The position numbers were made by a program, and so were the translations under genes. This document shows, piece after piece, positions 25,028-33,559 of a stretch of 64,000 nt of DNA (the first letter of the stretch is position 1; the number at the start of each line of letters is the position of its first letter). The stretch is from Methanocella_A sp049676595 (GTDB taxonomy: Archaea; Halobacteriota; Methanocellia; Methanocellales; Methanocellaceae): contig NZ_CP187259.1 of the NCBI RefSeq assembly GCF_049676595.1, positions 2,480,001 to 2,544,000 on the forward strand. The letters are read 5' to 3'. The notes under the pieces are model-generated. The model did no database searches. It worked only from the letters and a program-made list of their open reading frames with translations, and was not told the DNA's origin.

Positions 25028-25749
25028 TAACATTTTGCCTTCTTAGCCTTCGCCGCAAGTCTCGCCTGCACTTTCTCGCTCCTCAGCTCCCTCAGCGCAT
25101 CGCTGGCGATCCACCGGGCGCTCTTGGTATTGATGGCCCTGATCTCTTCGGTGACCTCGATGGCCCGGGCGTTCAGCGCCAGGTTTCGCTTCCCGATGTT
25201 GCGGAGCGCCCAGTTGACGGCCTTTCGGACGAAGTTACGGTCATCGGTGGCGTACTTCTTCATTACAGGGAAGAACTGCTCGAACTGGTCATCGCCGGCC
25301 TTTTTGTCGTGTACCGCCAATGCGGCCATCATGACGAACCCGGACCTGCGGACGAACTCCCGCTCGTCGTCGGCCCACTGGAAGGCCTTGTCGTAGGCGA
25401 AGGGAGTCTGGTCGAACAGGTTGGAGCAGCACTGGTCGCAGACGTCCCAGGAGTCGAACTCGGCGACCCAGGCATCCATCTGCTCAGAGGTGACCTGCTT
25501 AGGATCGTCGACAATGCCGGCGAGGATCCTCGCTTCGTGGTAGCCGGTATCCCACAGCGCCAGCGACAGTTCGTGGCTGGTGCCGATCTCCTTTGCCATG
25601 TCCCGGAGGACGTACAGGGATATGCCGAAGGCCCTGTCAGTCCTGATGCCGAACCGGGCCATACCATCCCGGTCTTTCGGGCTATCCAGGGCTTTGAAGC
25701 GGTCGATGATCGTAGATATGTCCGGAGTAGCTTTGGAACCAGTACTCAT
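25027..25749 (-). CDS. AlkD-like DNA alkylation repair protein (HEAT-like)
   Basis: 240 residues, all-helical, matching the DNA alkylation repair (AlkD-like) HEAT-repeat family. The family-typical segments are GIRTDRAFGISLYVLRDMAK, LALWDTGYHEARILAGIV, the WDVCDQ turn and FVRKAVNWALRNIGKRN. Bacillus AlkD is a glycosylase for positively charged alkyl adducts; archaeal relatives are less studied, so the biochemical role is inferred. The C-terminus is Lys/Ala-rich (AAKAKKAKC). The TAA stop lies at the junction with palindromic element C. No operon partner. Confidence 0.85.
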   Translation of the reverse strand: MSTGSKATPDISTIIDRFKALDSPKDRDGMARFGIRTDRAFGISLYVLRDMAKEIGTSHELSLALWDTGYHEARILAGIVDDPKQVTSEQMDAWVAEFDSWDVCDQCCSNLFDQTPFAYDKAFQWADDEREFVRRSGFVMMAALAVHDKKAGDDQFEQFFPVMKKYATDDRNFVRKAVNWALRNIGKRNLALNARAIEVTEEIRAINTKSARWIASDALRELRSEKVQARLAAKAKKAKC

Positions 25750-25868
25750 AGCCTACTGGATGGGAGGGCTGAACTATAAAAGTGTGCCTGATTGCGTGAA
25801 AGTATTGCCCGGTGAATCATTCTGTCAGCTTCAAATTCTTGAAGGTGAACCTGCTATAGGTGAGTTTG

Positions 25869-27014
25869 TTGAGAGCGGTGGTTTTTCGCGGGCCAGGGGA
25901 CATCAGGGTGGAAGATGTGAACCGGCCGGAGATAAAAGACAGGAGCGATGTTGTAGTCAAAGTGGAGCAGGCTTCGATCTGTGGCACTGACCTGCACCCC
26001 TATCATGGCAAGATGCCGCTGGAGAAGGGCCGCATTCTTGGGCACGAGTTTATTGGAACAGTAGCCGAAGCGGGACCGGACGTCAGGAACGTCAAAACCG
26101 GGGACAGAGTGCTGGTAGCGTCGTCCATTGCCGACGGTATCTGCAGCTACTGTAAACGCGGGGAGTTCTCCCTGTGCGACGCCACGTACCCGTACAGTGA
26201 GGACCCTGACCGGATGACCATGTTCTTCGGCAGCTCGGGCCAGGCAGGCGGCGTCGACGGAGGCCAGGCAGAGTATGTCAGGGTGCCTTTTGCGGACGTA
26301 GGCTGTGTCAGGATCCCGGACGGCGTGACCAACGAACAGGCCATTGCTATCACAGATGTGTTCCCAACTGCGTACTATGGCCTGGACATGGCAGGCTTAA
26401 AGGGCGGGGAAACGGTCGCAATCTTCGGATTAGGCCCCGTAGGCCAGATGGGAGTCCTGTCGGCGAAGCTGATGGGCGCTAAAGAGATTATCGCCATAGA
26501 CAAGGTGCCTGCAAGGCTCAACATGGCTTCCTGGCAGGGGGCGAGTACCATTGACTTTAGCAAGCACGACCCAGTCGACGCCATCCGGAGCGTAACTGGA
26601 GGGCAGGGCGTGGATGTGGCGCTGGAAGCGGTCGGCTTCGAGGCAAGCTGCGGTACTGGATATAAGGCGCCTTTGCTCAAGAAGATGAAGGGCGAATGTC
26701 CTGAGCAGACCCTTGACTGGCTCATGGCCAGTACCAGAAAGGGTGGGCGAATTTCAGCTGTGGGCCTCTTCGCATCCCAGCCCGTCAACCGCGTGATGTT
26801 CGGGGAGGCGTTCAAGAAAAACCTGAGCATTTTCACGGGAAGCTGCCCCCACATGAAGTATATCCCCCGGCTGCTCGAGCTGGTCCGCAGCGGCCAGGCT
26901 GATCCGGCCTTTGTCATCACCCACAGGGCCAGCCTCGACCGGGCCCCGGAGATGTATAAAATATTCAGCGATAAGGCGGACGGCTGTGTCAAAGTAATGC
27001 TGGCTTGCGCGTGA
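25869..27014 (+). CDS. Zinc-dependent alcohol dehydrogenase (MDR family)
   Basis: About 381 residues of the medium-chain dehydrogenase superfamily, formaldehyde-dehydrogenase/dismutase-like branch. Catalytic zinc ligands are seen in SICGTDLHPYHG and GHEFIGTV. The structural-zinc lobe is reduced (ICSYCKRGEFSLCD, three cysteines). The NAD(P)-binding turn is IFGLGPVGQMG. The TTG at 25869 is preferred because AGGTGAG lies four bases upstream; the GTG at 25860 in the same frame is the alternative. The oxidised alcohol or aldehyde is unknown. It is monocistronic. Confidence 0.88.
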   Translation: MRAVVFRGPGDIRVEDVNRPEIKDRSDVVVKVEQASICGTDLHPYHGKMPLEKGRILGHEFIGTVAEAGPDVRNVKTGDRVLVASSIADGICSYCKRGEFSLCDATYPYSEDPDRMTMFFGSSGQAGGVDGGQAEYVRVPFADVGCVRIPDGVTNEQAIAITDVFPTAYYGLDMAGLKGGETVAIFGLGPVGQMGVLSAKLMGAKEIIAIDKVPARLNMASWQGASTIDFSKHDPVDAIRSVTGGQGVDVALEAVGFEASCGTGYKAPLLKKMKGECPEQTLDWLMASTRKGGRISAVGLFASQPVNRVMFGEAFKKNLSIFTGSCPHMKYIPRLLELVRSGQADPAFVITHRASLDRAPEMYKIFSDKADGCVKVMLACA

Positions 27015-27087
27015 TTATCCCGGGATTTCGTTATATAACAGTTTAATATAAAAAAATATCAGAAATAATTCAGGACGGGTGATTGAA

Positions 27088-27666
27088 ATGATGGAAATGA
27101 CGCTAAAATGGCTGGATAACATCGACGAAGCTAAAGATATCTCCCGGAAGACCGGCAAACCCATACTACTCTTCTTCCACTCGGAGCACTGCAGCGGCTG
27201 CAAAGCCATGATCGATAAGACGCTGCCCGACAAGAACGTAGTGCTCCACGCGGGCCACCGGTTTGTGCCGGCCATGTTCGAGATCGGCGAGCAGAAGAAC
27301 AAAGATCTGATCGCGAGGCACGCCATCGAGTGGACTCCCACATTCCTTGTGATGGACAACAATAACATGGTCGGATACAGGATGATCGGCTACATGCCAC
27401 CCGAAGAGTTCAGAGCGCAGCTATCTTATGGCGAAGGCCAGCTGGCGTTCCAGAAAGGCGATTATGGCAAGGCATCCGAGTGCTTCGACGACGCGTACAA
27501 GAAGCACCCGAAAAGCGACATCGCCTCGGAAGCCATGTATTATGCAGGAGTATGCAAGTACAAGCAAAGCAAGGATGTGAACGATCTCAAGAATACCTAC
27601 AACAGCCTCAAGCAGAGCTACCCGGACAGCATCTGGACCCGCAAGGCGTCCGTGTGGTCTGGATAA
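27088..27666 (+). CDS. Thioredoxin-fold protein with TPR-like C-terminus
   Basis: About 192 residues. The N-terminal ~105 residues are a thioredoxin-like fold with redox motif CSGC (Cys35, Cys38) and a cis-Pro region WTPTFLV. The rest carries a TPR-type helix pair (YGEGQLAFQKGDYGKASECF) and further helices. This resembles DUF255/thioredoxin_7-like proteins without a signal peptide, so it is cytoplasmic; a thiol-disulfide role on a protein held by the TPR part is inferred. GGGTGAT just upstream supports the ATG at 27088. It converges with the Exo5-like gene eight bases later. Confidence 0.8.
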   Translation: MMEMTLKWLDNIDEAKDISRKTGKPILLFFHSEHCSGCKAMIDKTLPDKNVVLHAGHRFVPAMFEIGEQKNKDLIARHAIEWTPTFLVMDNNNMVGYRMIGYMPPEEFRAQLSYGEGQLAFQKGDYGKASECFDDAYKKHPKSDIASEAMYYAGVCKYKQSKDVNDLKNTYNSLKQSYPDSIWTRKASVWSG

Positions 27667-27674
27667 ACCCCGGC

Positions 27675-28523
27675 TCAGATGTTACAGTGCACGCCGCGGT
27701 ATTCGCAGTAGTTGCACTTCCACCGCTCCCGGCCCTTTACGGTTATGGCCTCGCGCTCCCCGTTCCAGAATTTGAGGGCATGGTGGAGCCGCTTCTCGAT
27801 GATGGCAGGATCGTGCAGGACGACTTTATCGCCGATGTGGTGCCCGGAGTCCCGGTGCAGGTAGCGGACGATCAGGTAGTCAGAAAGAGCTGGCAGCTCC
27901 CTGAAGGCTGCGAAGACCTGCCCCGATAGTTCGACCGGAGTGAGCCCCTCGTAGAGGCCCTGAGCTTCCAGCTGCTCTTTCATCCCGGGGGAGATTTCGC
28001 CCAGGCCGGTCAGCCCGCGGTCGACGATAAACTGGTCGAGACCATATTTCCCGTGGCGGAGGTCGTCCAGCAGTTTCCTGTAGAGCATGACCTGTATCTC
28101 GGCCGTGGCAAAAGTCGGGGGAGGCGGTAGCGAAGGTTTAGTGCGGGTCTTGTGATCGAGAATCGTCAGCTCGCCGTCAGTCAGGGAGAGCTCGTCGATG
28201 ATCCCCGAGAGCGGAAACTCCCCGGCCCTGCCGAAGACTCTCAGCTCCCTGGTCTTGCCTTCGGAGACGAGCTGCTCCAGCCCGGTCCGGAGGTTTAGCA
28301 TTATCAGGTAGACTTCATCTTCGATAGTGCTCGTCTCCGCTGAGACTTCTTTCACGAGTTCCAGCATCAGTTCCCGGTGCAGCTCGGTACCAGCGGCCAT
28401 CTCTTCGGTCTCCTCCCGGGGGTGCTCCAGTGAGAGAGCTACCTGCCGTTCGCACCAGAACTGCTGCGAGACGTGAGTAACGTTAAGGCGGCTTATGCCG
28501 AATTTATCGAGGGCGCCGGACAT
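27675..28523 (-). CDS. Exo5/Dem1-like iron-sulfur PD-(D/E)XK nuclease
   Basis: 282 residues. The single N-terminal Cys24 (FWCERQ) and the C-terminal cluster Cys270, Cys273, Cys280 (CNYCEYRGVHC) can ligate a 4Fe-4S cluster, as in Exo5/Cas4/AddB nucleases. Catalytic motifs: GTELHRE, GIIDEL (Asp), ILDHKTR (Asp..Lys) and the QVMLYR motif. The order and spacing fit the Exo5 (exonuclease V, Dem1) family of single-strand DNA exonucleases better than Cas4, and there are no CRISPR genes nearby. The likely role is DNA repair or processing. Confidence 0.82.
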   Translation of the reverse strand: MSGALDKFGISRLNVTHVSQQFWCERQVALSLEHPREETEEMAAGTELHRELMLELVKEVSAETSTIEDEVYLIMLNLRTGLEQLVSEGKTRELRVFGRAGEFPLSGIIDELSLTDGELTILDHKTRTKPSLPPPPTFATAEIQVMLYRKLLDDLRHGKYGLDQFIVDRGLTGLGEISPGMKEQLEAQGLYEGLTPVELSGQVFAAFRELPALSDYLIVRYLHRDSGHHIGDKVVLHDPAIIEKRLHHALKFWNGEREAITVKGRERWKCNYCEYRGVHCNI

Positions 28524-28629
28524 GAGATACTGAATGGGCCGTGGTTAAAAATACTTGTTGTACCGGTATCTTTCGGCAATGACCAAGCAGATAAATGCTA
28601 TTGGTATGCCGGTATAAGATACCAGATAG

Positions 28630-28799
28630 AACGCTGCGCTGTGCTCTAACACGAAGGACACGATGGACACGGAGGGCACAAAGGACTTCTAAGGACACGA
28701 AGGGATCGTGTCAAAGGGCAGATCGCCTTCGTGACCTTGATTAGCCTTTGTGTCCTCCGTGCCCTCTGTGCCCTTTGTGTTAAAGCGCAGCGCAGCGTA
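28630..28799. repeat. Inverted-repeat element built of 9-bp CACGAAGGA-type units
   Basis: The left half iterates CACGAAGGA, CACGATGGA, CACGGAGGG and CACAAAGGA; the right half carries the reverse complement (CCTTTGTG, TCCTCCGTG, CCCTCTGTG), so the transcript would fold into one long hairpin. The ends are AACGCTGCGCTGTGC (28630) and CGCAGCGCAGCGT (to 28799), the same termini as the family at 1629 and 12773. CACGAAGG-type repeats occur in many unrelated genomes. The rest of the 28524-28836 gap shows nothing. Confidence 0.8.
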
Positions 28800-28836
28800 C
28801 ATGAAAACTTCTAAAAAAAGTGAATACGATAGGCGA

Positions 28837-29091
28837 TTAGACCGAGACCGGTCTCCGGCCCAGTATCTCGTCGATAATGCCGCCGTAGTTGCTGTTGTCG
28901 AACCTGGACATGAGTTCCCGGTAGATGTCGCCGAGATCTTCCATGACGGGCTTGGGCTGCATACCAGACTTCCTCATGCTGTGGCGCCTGTACAGGTATA
29001 CCAGCGCGAGGACGACCAGCAGTACCAGCAAACCTGCGAACAGCCGCCTGCCAAACCTGTGCCTGTGATGAGTGAATATATGGTGACTCAT
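28837..29091 (-). CDS. Small single-pass membrane protein
   Basis: 84 residues from the ATG at 29091; the longer frame to 29247 is not favoured because a GATATAC TATA box and a GGTG Shine-Dalgarno lie just before this ATG. The His/Arg-rich N-terminus (SHHIFTHHRHRFGRR) is followed by one TM segment (about 17-34, LFAGLLVLLVVLALVYLY) and a soluble tail with helices (LGDIYRELMSRFDNSNYG) resembling short-linker SHOCT-like tails. Function unknown. Confidence 0.6.
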   Translation of the reverse strand: MSHHIFTHHRHRFGRRLFAGLLVLLVVLALVYLYRRHSMRKSGMQPKPVMEDLGDIYRELMSRFDNSNYGGIIDEILGRRPVSV

Positions 29092-29289
29092 AGGAACACC
29101 GTGCAATAGATTGTATATCTTGCTTAAGGGCTTTTCGTGATACGGGATAGCAGAGTGCATGAGTCTGCCCGGAATTACATCACTATGGTAGTGCAAGCCT
29201 ATCAGCCGGATCAGCGTTACGCGAGGCGCTCCCGCGTCATCCTTCATTAAAATATAAAGCGGGGCCTGACCAGTTTTTTATGATCGATT

Positions 29290-30444
29290 ATGGCGGCGAT
29301 GGAAAGGCAGGCGGACGAGGAAATCCTGGGGCTGAAGCGGGACAAGTTCCCATTCTGGCTTTACAGCGGAGCGGATGGCAAGCTGTTGAATGACCTGGTA
29401 ACCCGGAGCAGCGGCCCTATTTTTGATCCGGACAGCGCCAGCGGATGGGCTTCGGTATGCATGAGACTGGGTGATCGATGCAGGGACCAGGCTCGATCGC
29501 CGGCTAAAAGTGATGAGGAAAAAGTTGGCCTGTATAACAGGGCTGCACTATATTATGGCATCGCCAGGTATCCCGCTGCAGAGACGCCGCTGAAAAGGGA
29601 AGCGTACTCCAGGCAGATAAAGATCCTGTCGGAAGGTAGCAGCCATTTCCCGTTTGACTTCCGCCGGGAGCAGATCTCGTACGGGGGCAAGGAGATCATC
29701 GTCAACTACTACCTGCCCCGCCAGGAGAAGGAGATCGTCAGGCCCGAAGGAGTGCTGCTGACCGGAGCCATCGACAGCACTAAGGAAGACGTGCACAACC
29801 TGGCGATACAGGTGGTCGGAGCGGGCATGGCCTGTATGACGATGGACCTGCCGGGCACCGGGGAGAGCGCGTGGAAACTGGAGCCCCCCGGGGCCAACGA
29901 AGTGTTCTCCCGGGCCATCAAGTACCTCGCGGGCAGAGGTGAGAACGACCCGTCCAGGATCGGCATGATGGGGATCGGTTTCGGGGGATACTGGACCCTG
30001 GTAGCGGCTTCGACGTGCCCCGAGATCAAGGCGGCAGTCAACTGCGGCAGCCCGGTACACAGGGCGTTTTCCAGAGATAACATCTCCAGGTGGCCGGGAT
30101 ACTTGAAAGTCCCGGTGGCGAAGGCGCTGGGCTTCGACCTGCAAAACTTCGATCAGGCGCTGGAGGTTCTAGAAGTCTTCCCCCTGTTCAAGCGCGAAGA
30201 CCCCCGGAGAATCGCATGCCCGCTGTTGAGCATCAACGGCTCGGACGATCCGTACGTGCCCATAGAGGACCTGTTCATGATAGCGGAGGAAGGGGGAGTA
30301 AAGCAGGAGGAGTGGGTCTACCGGGAGGACAGCCACTGTGCTCCCGGACAGTGCGGCATATGGATACCCAGATCGATCACGTGGCTGGCCAACCAGCTGG
30401 GCGGTCCCGAGAGGATACCCAGGCCGGACCTGGCTACGCTGTAA
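29290..30444 (+). CDS. Alpha/beta hydrolase-fold protein, FrsA-like, without nucleophile serine
   Basis: 384 residues. The N-terminal ~115 residues are helical, then an alpha/beta-hydrolase core begins (GVLLTGAIDSTKEDVHN, MTMDLPGTGES). The nucleophile elbow reads GIGFGG at 228-233: the serine of the usual G-x-S-x-G is Gly230. The acid Asp (INGSDDPYVP) and a His (REDSHCAPG) remain. Esterase-like FrsA proteins also replace the serine (G-F-R-F-G in E. coli), so loss is a family trait and classical esterase activity is doubtful. The TATA box AAAATATAAAG lies about 40 bases upstream. Isolated gene; substrate unknown. Confidence 0.8.
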   Translation: MAAMERQADEEILGLKRDKFPFWLYSGADGKLLNDLVTRSSGPIFDPDSASGWASVCMRLGDRCRDQARSPAKSDEEKVGLYNRAALYYGIARYPAAETPLKREAYSRQIKILSEGSSHFPFDFRREQISYGGKEIIVNYYLPRQEKEIVRPEGVLLTGAIDSTKEDVHNLAIQVVGAGMACMTMDLPGTGESAWKLEPPGANEVFSRAIKYLAGRGENDPSRIGMMGIGFGGYWTLVAASTCPEIKAAVNCGSPVHRAFSRDNISRWPGYLKVPVAKALGFDLQNFDQALEVLEVFPLFKREDPRRIACPLLSINGSDDPYVPIEDLFMIAEEGGVKQEEWVYREDSHCAPGQCGIWIPRSITWLANQLGGPERIPRPDLATL

Positions 30445-30597
30445 CTATAAATGTCGATCGGATAAACAATTGTCATTATTTTTTTGTAATTCCCGGTCAT
30501 GTAGGGAGCTTTTATCTAATACTGACCCTTAAAGTATTTTTACTCTGATCACTACTGTCATGTACCTCGAGCCTGGCAGGCACGGAGCACACAACCC

Positions 30598-33489
30598 ATG
30601 GATAAAAACGAGTCGCCCCAACGCAATATTGACGAGCTAAGGCGCCAGATTGCCATACTGAGGGCTCTTCCGGATGCGGTCCCGATCGGGCTGTACATGG
30701 TAGACCACAGGACAGATACGATCTGCTTTTCTAACGAAGCCTTCTTCCATATCTGGGGAATCGAGCACCTGAAAGGTATGGTTGACCGGGGCGAGGTGAA
30801 GAACAGCGAAATTATTCCATATCTGGTCAGCCTCTGTGGAGGGAACGAAGATTTTGCCGGACATCGCTGGCAAATCCTGGATCCGGATGACGACCGGGTC
30901 GTGCGTTGCAAGGTTATGCTTGCCGACGGCCGCCATCTAAGCCTGAACTCATCTCAGGTACGGGACGCGAGAAACGAATACCAGGGTCGAGTGTATGCTT
31001 TCGAAGACGTGACCCAGATCGTCAAAGCGGAAGAGGAAGCGGCTAAAAGTAAGGAGAGGTATAAAGAGATGGCTGATCTGCTGCCGCAGATCGTCTTCGA
31101 AATGGATCTCGGAGGAGCCCTGACCTTTGTCAACCGCAGCGCTTACGAAGTCATGGGCTACACTGCCGAGGATTTTCAGCGCGGCCTGAACGTAATAGAA
31201 ATGATCGTTCCCGAAGAGCGCGAAATGGCCATGCGGAACATACAGCGGGTCTTGAACGGAGAAAAAACGGGCCAGGAATACACGTTTCTGCGGAAGGATG
31301 GCAGCCGCTTTCCAGTAACCATACATTCCACCGTTATCCTCAGGGAGGGGAAGCCGGCAGGATTGAGGGGCTTCATCGTAGATATCACTGAGCAGAGGGC
31401 TTCGGAGGATCGGCTGCGAAGACTTTCGGCAGCCATCGAGCAAAGCCCGAGCAGCGTCATGATCTTTGATACGGAAGGCAAGATCATGTACGTCAACCCC
31501 CAGTTTTCCAGAATCACAGGGTATTCGAGTGACATTGCAGTGGGCAGATCGCTGTTCAGCCTGTCGTTTTCCAATGCCAGGCCAGAGCAGCTTAACGAAG
31601 TGATGGAGGCCATCAGGTCTGGTCAGGAGTGGCGTGGCGAGATCGAGTATAAGGCAAAGCATGGCAGGGCAAACTGGGTTTCTGCCCATATCTTCCCCAT
31701 CAAGGACGCAGACGGGAAGATCACGCACTTTATCGACGCTGAAGAGGATATCACTGAGCGCAAGGAGGCCGACGAAAAGCTGCTCCTGACCCAGACATCC
31801 ATCGATAATTTCACCGATTCCTGCATCTGGATGGATATGAACCTGGATATCAGGTACGTCAATGAGGCCACCTGCAGATCTCTCGGATATACCAGAGAAG
31901 AGCTGCTAACGATGAACATCAAGGACATCGATCCGTGTTTTTCGGAGGAATTCGTCGGCAAAATTACTGCCTCGATGGTGAAATATGGATCGTACAGGTT
32001 CGAATCGATCCGGAAGACCCGGGATGGCAGACTTTTCCCGGTCGACATCAGCTGTAAGTACTACAGGCAGGGTAAGAAAGAGCATATCATTTCCTTCGAA
32101 AGAGACATCACAGAGCGCAAGCTGGAGGAGGAAAAGCTGCTCCTGACCCAGACATCCATCGATCACTTCCACGACCCCTGCGCGTGGTCGGATGCGAACG
32201 GAAAGTTCGTATACGTGAACGATGCCGCATGCCACTTGTTCGGCTACTCCCGCGAAGAGTTCCTCAACCTGAAAGTGACCGATATCGAAATGATCTACAT
32301 GGGCGATCGCTATACTGAATTGTATGACATGCTCAAAGCTCAGGGCTCCGCCCATTTCGAGACGATGGGGAAGACCAAAGATGGCAAAATCGTCCCGGTC
32401 GAGATCAGCATAAAGCATCACAGTTACGAGAACAAAAACTACGTCATCTCGTTTTTGAGGGACATCACCGAAAGAAAACAGGCAGAGAATAAGTTGTCGG
32501 ATAACCTGCACTTCCTGCAGGTATTGCTCGACGCCATCCCTGTTCCCGTATACTATAAAGACGTGCACGAAAGGTACATCGGCTGCAACAATGCTTTTGA
32601 AAAATACCTTGGCAGGAGCAGGGAAGAGATCATCGGCCGGAACGCTTATGATATTAACCCCAAGGATCTCGCCGATATCTACCACGAGGCAGATATGGCC
32701 CTCCTGAACTCCGGCGACGACCAGCTGTTCGAAAGTAAAGTCAGACATGCAGATGGAAACTACCGGGACGTCATCTTCTACAAAGCCGTGTTCCAGGGAA
32801 CTGACGGAAAGCCTGGCGGCATTATCGGCAGCCTGCTCGACATCACCGATCGCAAGCTCACGGAAGAGCGCATCAAAAGTTCGCTCCGGGAGAAAGAAGT
32901 GCTCCTGAAAGAAGTGCATCACAGGGTTAAAAACAACATGCAGATCATCTCCAGCCTGCTGAACCTGCAGCTCTCGGGCATCGACCAGGAGCCGGTAAAG
33001 CAAATCCTGACAGAGAGCCAGAGCCGCATTAGGTCGATAGCGCTGGTTCACGAGCGGATGTACATGTCGAACGACTTAGCGAAGATCGACTTCGATGAAT
33101 ACCTGAAGAGCCTGGGCAACCAGCTGCTGGTCACATATAGAGCAAACTCCGGCAGGGTGAGGCTGACCATCGAAGGAACAGACATTCACCTCGGGGTAGA
33201 TCAGGCTGTCCCCTGCGGGCTGATCATGAATGAGCTCATCTCCAACAGCCTGAAGCATGCGTTCCCGGACTCCAGGCCCGGGACAATTAAGATCCAACTG
33301 GCGAGCGCAAAGCATAATAGGATAATTATCGAGGACGACGGGATAGGCATGCCGAAAGACTTCAGCCTGTCGAACGTCCAGTCCATGGGCATGCAGCTGG
33401 TCTCCGCCCTGGTGGAACAGATGGACGGCACCATCGAGCTCGACAGGTCCTCCGGCACGAGGTATACCATTACGTTCCCGGTCAGGTAG
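30598..33489 (+). CDS. Six-PAS cytoplasmic sensor kinase (HisKA_2)
   Basis: 963 residues, no membrane segments. Six PAS domains follow one another: about 20-145, 150-265, 270-390, 395-510, 515-635 and 640-755, most closing with the PAC ending DITERK/DITDRK. The H-box is KEVHHRVKNNMQIISSLL (His774-775) and the HATPase ends near DDGIGMPKD. PAS4 and PAS5 start with the same phrase, LLLTQTSID, and share a nearly identical DNA segment, showing internal duplication. PAS pockets could bind haem, flavin or small ligands; none can be assigned from sequence alone. It is monocistronic with no receiver partner. Confidence 0.9.
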   Translation: MDKNESPQRNIDELRRQIAILRALPDAVPIGLYMVDHRTDTICFSNEAFFHIWGIEHLKGMVDRGEVKNSEIIPYLVSLCGGNEDFAGHRWQILDPDDDRVVRCKVMLADGRHLSLNSSQVRDARNEYQGRVYAFEDVTQIVKAEEEAAKSKERYKEMADLLPQIVFEMDLGGALTFVNRSAYEVMGYTAEDFQRGLNVIEMIVPEEREMAMRNIQRVLNGEKTGQEYTFLRKDGSRFPVTIHSTVILREGKPAGLRGFIVDITEQRASEDRLRRLSAAIEQSPSSVMIFDTEGKIMYVNPQFSRITGYSSDIAVGRSLFSLSFSNARPEQLNEVMEAIRSGQEWRGEIEYKAKHGRANWVSAHIFPIKDADGKITHFIDAEEDITERKEADEKLLLTQTSIDNFTDSCIWMDMNLDIRYVNEATCRSLGYTREELLTMNIKDIDPCFSEEFVGKITASMVKYGSYRFESIRKTRDGRLFPVDISCKYYRQGKKEHIISFERDITERKLEEEKLLLTQTSIDHFHDPCAWSDANGKFVYVNDAACHLFGYSREEFLNLKVTDIEMIYMGDRYTELYDMLKAQGSAHFETMGKTKDGKIVPVEISIKHHSYENKNYVISFLRDITERKQAENKLSDNLHFLQVLLDAIPVPVYYKDVHERYIGCNNAFEKYLGRSREEIIGRNAYDINPKDLADIYHEADMALLNSGDDQLFESKVRHADGNYRDVIFYKAVFQGTDGKPGGIIGSLLDITDRKLTEERIKSSLREKEVLLKEVHHRVKNNMQIISSLLNLQLSGIDQEPVKQILTESQSRIRSIALVHERMYMSNDLAKIDFDEYLKSLGNQLLVTYRANSGRVRLTIEGTDIHLGVDQAVPCGLIMNELISNSLKHAFPDSRPGTIKIQLASAKHNRIIIEDDGIGMPKDFSLSNVQSMGMQLVSALVEQMDGTIELDRSSGTRYTITFPVR

Positions 33490-33503
33490 AACCATTAAAG
33501 GGA

Positions 33504-33558
33504 GGTGTGCTGCCGGCTGCACACCCACGGATGGGCTAACAGGTAGAGCATTACCTGT
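33504..33558. terminator. Two hairpins between convergent genes
   Basis: GGTGTGC (33504-33510) pairs with GCACACC (33519-33525), and ACAGGTA (33539-33545) pairs with TACCTGT (33552-33558). They lie between the stops of the six-PAS kinase and top6A and could end transcription from both sides; no long T-run is seen. Confidence 0.45.
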
Positions 33559-33559
33559 T

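Noticed and set aside
27675..28523. Reading the Fe-S nuclease as Cas4
   Set aside because: No cas genes or CRISPR array in the window; cysteine spacing and length fit Exo5/Dem1 better.
31906..33051. 381-residue reverse frame
   Set aside because: Antisense shadow of the six-PAS kinase.
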